Notes under the pieces: generated by a model
Databases searched by the model: none
Told to the model about the DNA's origin: nothing
What the model saw: the letters and a program-made list of their open reading frames with translations, nothing else
Translations under genes and position numbers: made by a program
Shown here: positions 41,142 through 46,660 of the stretch, piece by piece
How the letters are laid out: every line of letters begins with the position of its first letter
Numbering within the stretch: the stretch's first letter is position 1
DNA from: Calocera cornea HHB12733
Lineage: Eukaryota > Basidiomycota > Dacrymycetes > Dacrymycetales > Dacrymycetaceae
Assembly (NCBI GenBank): GCA_001632435.1
Contig: KV423979.1
Coordinates: 1-46,660, forward strand
DNA: 46,660 nucleotides
Reading direction: 5' to 3'

Positions 41142-41629
41142 ATGTTGCCCGCTCAGCGTCAGAAAGTGGACCTCAGCGTATGTACCTCTCCGTATAATCT
41201 CTCCAGGGCTTCCTCTGACCTAGCCGTACTCAGACGATGACCGAAGAGGAGAAGAAGCTGTTCAGCCTCTACGGCAAGCTCCCCAACCACAAGAATGTTC
41301 TGATGAAGATGCAAAAAGCACGCTTTCTTTCGCATCGAGCACATGTTCTGTGACTAATTATATCCGAAGGATCGCAAGTATTTTGATTCAGGTGACTATG
41401 CGTTGTCCAAGGCTGGAGTAGCCACAGAGAACGCGGTTGGCACTGCCATCCCAAGCCCCGAGTCGTACGTGCTGCGTCTAGTCTTTGCTGTTCTCCTTTG
41501 CTTATTGGGCTCAGGATTCCGCATGCATCGCCGCCGTCTTCTCACCCCCCTTTGTCGGCATCGCCCAATCTATCGAGTAGCCCGGTGAAGGATGCCCTGG
41601 CAAAGACAGAGGGTTCGGGAGCTACGTGA
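41142..41629 (+). CDS. IGO1: Endosulfine (Igo1/ENSA/ARPP19 family), PP2A-B55 inhibitor
   Basis: Phosphorylated by Greatwall/Rim15, this small protein inhibits PP2A-B55 at mitotic entry and in quiescence. Exons 41142-41177, 41234-41317, 41370-41464 and 41515-41629 give 109 residues. It shows EEEKKLFSLYGKLPNHKNVL, then the signature KYFDSGDYALSKAG with the phospho-acceptor at Ser47, then SIPHASPPSSHPP and a Ser-rich tail. Intron 2 (41318-41369) begins with GC, not GT, and contains a CTAAT branch-point-like site; without it the frame hits a stop before the signature motif. Length is normal for fungal members. Confidence 0.9.
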
Positions 41630-41947
41630 CAAGTCCTTCGCCGTTATACCTTGATGCAGTCCCACACATAGCTCCATCTTTTGTACTTCTAGGCCGTCCT
41701 TCCGCGCTCGTAATGCTGTAACATGTCCCAGGACATCAATCCAAGTCACTCTGTGTTATATCCATTTCGTGTAACATATCGATCGACCACTGCCGACGAT
41801 ACAGGTTGCTTGCCCTCAACACGTACAACACTATCAACGCTATAACTTAACTGAATTCTGGCTATGCTCTCTACACCCAACGACAAAGCTATACTCGTTC
41901 AAGCGAATTCGCGCCGCCATAGGGATGTGTTATAAAATGACTTCTCT
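41630..41947. other. Intergenic region between the endosulfine gene and the tRNA
   Basis: This 318-bp stretch holds the 3' end of the endosulfine gene. No coding or repeat signal is seen. Confidence 0.4.
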
Positions 41948-42039
41948 GATGGTTACGAGATTCGAACTCGCGCGCCAAAGGCACTGCCGATTGATAATAC
42001 TACCTAAAGGCAGCGGATTAACCACTCTCCCAAACCATC
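41948..42039 (-). tRNA. tRNA-Leu(UAG) with a 13-bp intron
   Basis: On the minus strand the 7-bp acceptor stem GATGGTT / AACCATC pairs perfectly. The T arm GCGAG-TTCGAAT-CTCGT has the canonical loop. The D arm contains AGTGGTTAA. The anticodon stem CTGCC/GGCAG encloses a 20-base loop that becomes a normal 7-base loop with anticodon TAG when 41990-42002 is removed; that position, one base after the anticodon, is the standard tRNA intron site. The long variable arm (GCC-TTT-GGC) is typical of leucine tRNAs. CCA is not encoded. Confidence 0.92.
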
Positions 42040-42189
42040 CAGAACCTATGAATTGGTGAACACAACCCTCACAGCCTCCCCATAGCCTGCACAACCCGAC
42101 TCCGCAAGGGAAGTTGGGTTCAGAGGTCTTACCCTGCTATTCACCTGCGCCTATGGCTTCCAACCATACGTGGGTTTACTCCTGTGTCC

Positions 42190-42620
42190 ACCTCAGGGAT
42201 TTCTTGCTGTCGTTGCACGGCCGTTCTTCCGCGTGGGGTGCTTCGACTTTCGATTGGCAGCTTGCTTCCGCTGACTCATTTGCTTCCGTGTGGACATTTC
42301 GTTCTGCTTCCGGTTTTCCTTCCGCTCGCGCAATTTATTGACACACCAACTTTGCCTCCGATAACCAATCCGGTCCCATGTGAATATTTCCTTGCATATT
42401 CAAATCCGTTTCCGAAAACGCATTTGCCGCTGACAAAATATTTGCCTCCGTGACTTGTTTCCTGTGGCTCAGGCTTTTTTGTCCACTGAGTAATCTACTT
42501 CCACTGGGGTATTTGCTTCCGCCGAATCCTTTCCATCCATCTTTTTGTTGCTTCCGGTCATTTCTCTGTATTGGTCCCCGTTTACTTACATGCCAGAATC
42601 TACTTCCGTTTGGTGATTTG
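42190..42620 (+). repeat. TTTGCTTCCG array (array 4)
   Basis: Many copies of a TTTGCTTCCG-like motif read in one direction, for example near 42262, 42280, 42305, 42352, 42430, 42507 and 42551, plus looser copies (ACTTCC, TTTCCG). Intervals are often close to 18-25 bp. A consensus extended to about 20 bp would be TTTGCTTCCGCTGA plus a variable spacer. It starts 150 bp from the tRNA. No gene seen in 42040-43030. Confidence 0.65.
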
Positions 42621-43485
42621 CCCCCCCTCCCCCCTACCACTCAGCTTACTCTCATGCTATATTCTGTCCATTTGGCTGTTTGCCTATGCTGAAGACATTA
42701 CTTCCAATTGGGGAGTTGCTTGCACATCTAAGGGCCCATTCGAGAAACAGATGGATCATCTGGGCATCCCTAGCTTCATCTGTGCAATGCGGAGCACAAA
42801 TTTCTGAAACAAACCTGAACAGATGGGCCTTCATCTGCTTAGATGGCCATTCTCCATCTCATTGCTGAACTGACCCTTACCTTTCCCCATTCTTCTCTGG
42901 TTCCTCCATTCAACAGGACAATAGGCCATCCAGGTATCTTGCTGAAAACAAAGATGTGCTTTCAGCAAAATCCCTAACATTCCAACATGCGCCCGGTCTC
43001 CACCAGGACACATACCATCCAGTATCTGTGCTTGGAGAGCATGAGTAGCATGATGGTGATGTGTGAAAACCAGCAGGACCTGGACAAGAGCTGTCCTGAC
43101 AGAGCAGGAGCAATAGTTTGTTTGGACTTAATCTGATGAATTGCAACTTTTAGTGATATATCTGCCAGGGCTGATATTATGGGGTACCCCTGGTTGGAGA
43201 TCATGAACAGTACCCTCATCCTTCATGGGAACCAGCAGGACCCTGAGGGCAGCCCCTGCCATGGAGATAGAGCAATAGTTTGTTTGGACTCAATCTGTTG
43301 GATTGCACCTTTTTGTCAGATATGTGCCAGGATCCATACAATCCAGTTGCTGTGGCAGGAGATCATGGAACAGTACCCTCATCCTTCATGGAAACCAGCA
43401 GGACCCTGAGGGCAGCCTTTGCCATGGAGATAGAGCAGTAGTCTGTTTGGACTCAATCTGTTGGATCGCACCTTTTTGTCAGATA

Positions 43486-44890
43486 CAGTGGTGCTCAAAA
43501 CCTTTGCACATGGGCCCTGATGCACAACTGACATTAGTACTTTGTGTACAACCCCTTTGCCTCTACAAGTGCTTCAAGCCTCTGAGGCAACAATTCGTAC
43601 AAGCTTTCTACATAACTAATGCTCAGTCCTTTCCACTCCTCCTGCAGTGCTTCCCAAAGCTGGTCTTTGTTGGTTGGGAGTGGGTTTTGAGCTCGGATAC
43701 AGCGGTCAAGTTCATGCCAGGTGTTCTTGATGATGTTCATGTCTGGTGAATACAAAGGCCATGGCAAGACATCAATACCAGCCTCCTGGAAGTAGCGGAG
43801 GGTGGCCTTCAACTTGTGGATGGGTGCATTGTCCTGCTGGAACCACACAGAGATGTGGTCCATGCTGTAGTCTTGGAGGGTGTCACAGTATGCCCCTTTC
43901 AGAATTTTGATGTAGTCAACCGAGCTGATTTGTCCTTCAATTCTGTGCAGACGGCCAGTACTCCAGGGTGTGGTGCAGCCCCAGACCATTACTGAGCCCC
44001 AACCATGCTTGACAACCTTGATGACATTGTGAGGAAGCAGTTCTTCTCCAGGTCGACGGCAGCAGTACAGGCATCCATCTGATCCAAACAGGTTGAACTT
44101 TGACTCATCCAAGAAGATCATGTTGTCCCAGTAGCCCCAAGTCCACTTGGAATACTCAGTGCCCCAGGACAGCCAGATCTCAACTGCCTTCTCAGACAGC
44201 CATGGCTTCTCATGGCAGATTTGACCAAAGAGCCCAATTTGGCAGAGGGTCCAGCACATTGTTGCAGGTGAGACGTCCTGGAAGAGCTGGCATCAAAGAT
44301 CTTCACCATTGTGTGCCTTGCCAGTATTGAAGTACTCCTCCATGATTGGATACCAATCCTCATGGATGGCACAAGGGCAACCAGGCTGTGTTATTGTCCA
44401 ATAGAAGGATTCAGCATCTTTGTATCTCACAATGTTGTGACGCACAGTGGAAGAATGACAGTCAATCTTTAAGGCTGATCTCAACCGAGTCCATGCCTGC
44501 TTCATGGTAGGCGATTACTTGAGCTTGATGGGTTGGGGTAAGCTTGCTGTAGGGCTTGCGGTCCCGCTGACGAGTCTGGGGAACCTCAGGCATGAGGGGA
44601 AGATGTGGATAGAGCAGTATCAGGGCAGAGAGGCAGGGCTTTATAGACAGAGCAAGCAGGCAAGTGATAGGGTTGGGCTCTGCAATCAGTTCTGGCATGG
44701 GTCCGTGCACTCAAAGTCACATTTCCTCCTAATTTTCTCTCACAATCAGTATTCAAATTTTGGTCACATGGTCTTTGACAGGTAAATAATGATTTCTATT
44801 AAGAGAATTTTGAGACTCGGTGAGAAGCAACTGCAACTTACATTAGACATGGTCAGGGTTGGGCGTGTGCAAAAGTTTTGAGCACCACTG
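43486..44890 (-). mobile_element. Tc1/mariner-type transposon with intact termini and TA duplication
   Basis: The 24-bp terminal inverted repeats (43486-43509 and 44867-44890, starting CAGTGGTGCTCAAAAC) differ at one base. TA flanks both sides (43484-43485 and 44891-44892). Total length 1,405 bp. It lies inside unit 3 of the 162-bp repeat; unit 2 preserves the uninterrupted target sequence (TTTTTGTCAGATATGTGCC). The single gene inside is a broken transposase on the minus strand. Confidence 0.93.
43534..44593 (-). pseudogene. Tc1-family transposase, decayed (DD34K, frameshift, in-frame stop)
   Basis: The frame starts at ATG 44593 (MPEVPQTRQRDRKPYSKLT) with a helix-turn-helix-like N-terminus. 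A frameshift lies near 44470, where the reading moves from SVEISLKD to LKIDCHSSTVRHNIV. An in-frame TGA follows GEDL near 44297. The catalytic half is open to 43534: FLDESKFNLFG (first Asp), WFQQDNAPIHK (second Asp), then SPDMNIIKNTW, where family members have Glu at the Lys position. Exactly 34 residues separate the second Asp from this Lys (codon at 43728-43726). The copy should be inactive. Confidence 0.88.
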
Positions 44891-45200
44891 TATGTGCCAG
44901 GATCCATACAATCCAGTCACTGTGGCTAAAGATCATGAACAGTACCCTCATCCTTATGGAAACCAGCAGGACCTCCAAGGGAGCTGTCCTGACAGAGCAG
45001 GAGCAATAGTTTGTTTGGACTCAATCTGTTGGATTGCACCTTTTAGTTGTATCTCTGCAAGGGCTTTCATCCTGGGGGTACCCCTGGTTGGAGATCATGA
45101 ACAGTACCCTCATCCTTCATGGGAACCAGCAGGACCCTGAGGGCAGCCCCTGCCATGGAGATAGAGCAATAGTTTGTTCGGACTCAATGTGCTCAGTAGG

Positions 45201-45923
45201 ATCATTCCATGGGAAGATGTTCTCTGCAGGGACCAGCTTTCTCCAGCATGCTTGTGAGGTGACGGAAATATTTGAATCAGTGCAATGAACCAGGGGTTGT
45301 GGGCTGAATGACCACAGGCAAAGGTAGTCATGGGAAAATGTCTTGTATTGCGGGATTCCTGAAATTCACAGGATGCAGAGTTTTGCAGTTGTCAGAAAAG
45401 TCAGCAAGGCCGGCAAATGCAAGTAGGTGATTGCAGGATCCATTTCCAGTTGTTTGGATGTCTTGTGTCCTTTGGTTTCCGCTCCGTTTGGTTGCGTGGA
45501 ATTCCCATTGCTCCCGCAAGGACCTTCCTTTGCAATCACTCAATTGTTTTTGTGTGTCTGAGGCATATGGAACTAAAATTGCTCCAGATGCAAGCAAAGC
45601 CACACTCTCCGGAAGCAGAAACTGGCAACAGGGAAGCAAACATACACTGGGGAGTCAGATACACCACCCCTGGAAGTTAATATCCGTGAAGGGGAAGAAA
45701 TCACATAGCCGTAAGCCGGGCAGCATCTATAATGAAGCAAACTGGGCAGTGGTGGTGAGGGGCTGCGCACGTTTTGCCCATGTGCAAGCAGGGGCCAGGT
45801 GGCTATGCAGACTGGACATGGCCTTTTGCCCAACAGCATGCTCTGCCAGCCCCTTGCCCCTTGACTCCCCCCACCACTAAGGGGAGGGGTATCCCATGGG
45901 TTGCACGGCAGCAACAGAAAAGC
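45201..45923. repeat. Unassigned repeat-flanking DNA with scattered GGAAGC motifs
   Basis: Between the tandem repeat and the LTR there are loose copies of the array motif (GGTTTCCGCTCCG near 45476, CCGGAAGCAG near 45610, GGGAAGCAAA near 45632). The density is too low to call an array with confidence. Open frames here have no known family. Confidence 0.35.
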
Positions 45924-46402
45924 TGTCAGGGTACAGCCATAGACCACTTCTATTTTCCCTCTATCTCTGCACCTTCCCACTACTAGGTTATGATGTCATA
46001 GCTGTGGAGCCTCTATGAGGCAAGGATGATATCATGAGGTGTCAGCTGTGACACTAGCACAGCATTACCATGATGTCATGGTCTGGACCCTAGGCCTGGA
46101 CTCCCCAGTCATAAGAGGGTCACCTATGATGTCAGAGTGATGCAATACATGACTCCCCCTCTGTCATTAGCCACAGCATCATGACTCCACTTGTCTTTCT
46201 CCTGTGCACCCCTCTGTGTATAAGTGGCTAGCACTTCCTGTGTTCTGATCCCTCAGACTTGGTCTCTGAGGATCCTCCACAGGCATACTGTAGGACAATC
46301 CCAAGTGTCATCAAGTCAACCATCCCTGCCCTGCCCTTGTTAGTGTGACTCTTCCCTTCCTGTCTAGGTAGCAGCCTTACCAGAAGCCTGTGTGCCCTCA
46401 CA
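45924..46402 (+). mobile_element. 5' LTR of an LTR retrotransposon at the right edge
   Basis: It starts TGTCAGGGTACAGCC and ends CTGTGTGCCCTCACA, so the ends are inverted repeats of the TG..CA type and resemble LTRs A-D. Length 479 bp. Inside are three TGATGTCA octamers (45991, 46071, 46127), GTATAAGTGG (about 46217) as a likely TATA region, and GAGGATCCTCCACAGG (about 46267), shared in form with LTR B. A gag-like frame begins 117 bp after the end, which makes this a 5' LTR and not a solo copy. Confidence 0.68.
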
Positions 46403-46518
46403 GAAGACCAAGTCTCTCACTTCTTAACTCTGCTACAACACTCTGCTCAACTCTACCTGCTTTCACAACAACCACACTACAAGGGCTCCACCATACACCT
46501 CTTGCTCTCCAAGCTACT

Positions 46519-46660
46519 ATGGACCAGCAACAGGCAGAGCAACTCATTCTCTCCCTCCAAGCTCAAGTCCAGGAGCTCTCTGAGCAGATCCAGCAGCTAC
46601 ATGCCAACCAAGCAACAGCTCAGCACCCTCAGACAGCCCCTTCTGAGCATACCCCTCAGA
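46519..46660 (+). CDS. Start of a retrotransposon Gag protein (cut by the window edge)
   Basis: ATG 46519 opens a frame without stops to the window end, 47 codons: MDQQQAEQLILSLQAQV, then QELSEQIQQLHANQ and a Gln/Thr/Pro-rich stretch. The short Gln-rich coiled start is typical of Gag proteins of fungal Ty3/gypsy elements. The superfamily cannot be fixed without the polymerase region, which lies outside the window. Confidence 0.6.
   Translation, partial: MDQQQAEQLILSLQAQVQELSEQIQQLHANQATAQHPQTAPSEHTPQ

Larger units (their letters stand above)
43037..45200. repeat. Tandem repeat of about 162 bp, five units in two subtypes, interrupted by a Tc1 element
   Basis: Units begin at about 43037, 43199, 43361, 44931 and 45093, anchored on GATCATGAACAGTACCC. 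The step is 162-163 bp once the 1,407 bp of the Tc1 insertion are removed. A degenerate partial unit precedes 43037. Two subtypes exist. One has CCTGAGGGCAGCCCCTGCC and leads into GGATCCATACAATCCAG. The other has GAGCTGTCCTGACAGAGC and leads into GGGGTACCCCTGGTTGG. The order is B-A-A-B-A. Confidence 0.85.

Noticed and set aside
43037..45200. CRISPR-like array
   Set aside because: Units are contiguous 162-bp tandem copies without unique spacers, in a eukaryotic genome.

Overview
This is nuclear DNA of a filamentous fungus, most likely a basidiomycete in the Agaricomycetes. Genes are compact and split by many introns of about 45-60 bp with GT..AG ends and CTAAY-like branch points. The proteins (a Rad9/Scc2-type cohesin loader with a Gln-rich N-terminus, DUG2, Pkc1, Ypd1, DASH Dad1, Eaf7) form a fungal set, and the repeats are LTR retroelements and a Tc1/mariner element. 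The genus cannot be named from sequence alone.

Layout. 1-900 is a repeat array built on a TTGCTTCCG / CGGAAGCAA motif. 1144-19172 holds four genes, all on the minus strand: the cohesin loader SCC2/NIPBL, the glutathione-degradation subunit DUG2, the proteasome maturation factor UMP1, and a full-size ABCB-type ABC transporter. A GC-rich gap (19173-20790) and a second motif array (20795-21480) separate these from two plus-strand genes, a Cep57/Ppc89-like spindle-pole coiled-coil protein and the histidine phosphotransfer protein YPD1. 28490-31300 is a repeat island: a motif array, nested solo LTRs and a perfect foldback. 31944-41629 is a second gene block: an AN1 zinc-finger protein, a DUF4504-like gene of unsure identity, protein kinase C (PKC1), DASH subunit DAD1, NuA4 subunit EAF7 and an endosulfine (Igo1/ENSA). 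A tRNA-Leu(UAG) with a 13-bp intron ends the gene block. From 42190 to the right edge the DNA is repetitive: another motif array, a 162-bp tandem repeat interrupted by a decayed Tc1 element, and the 5' LTR and gag start of an LTR retrotransposon that runs off the window.

How the genes relate. Several products act in chromosome segregation and mitosis (SCC2, Cep57-like, DAD1, endosulfine) or in stress and cell-wall signalling (YPD1, PKC1). They look like independent transcription units, and I infer no operon-like system. The least explained features are the dispersed arrays with about 20-bp spacing, the 162-bp two-subtype tandem repeat, and the layered LTRs. Exon coordinates below come from reading frames and splice sites by eye and are best estimates.
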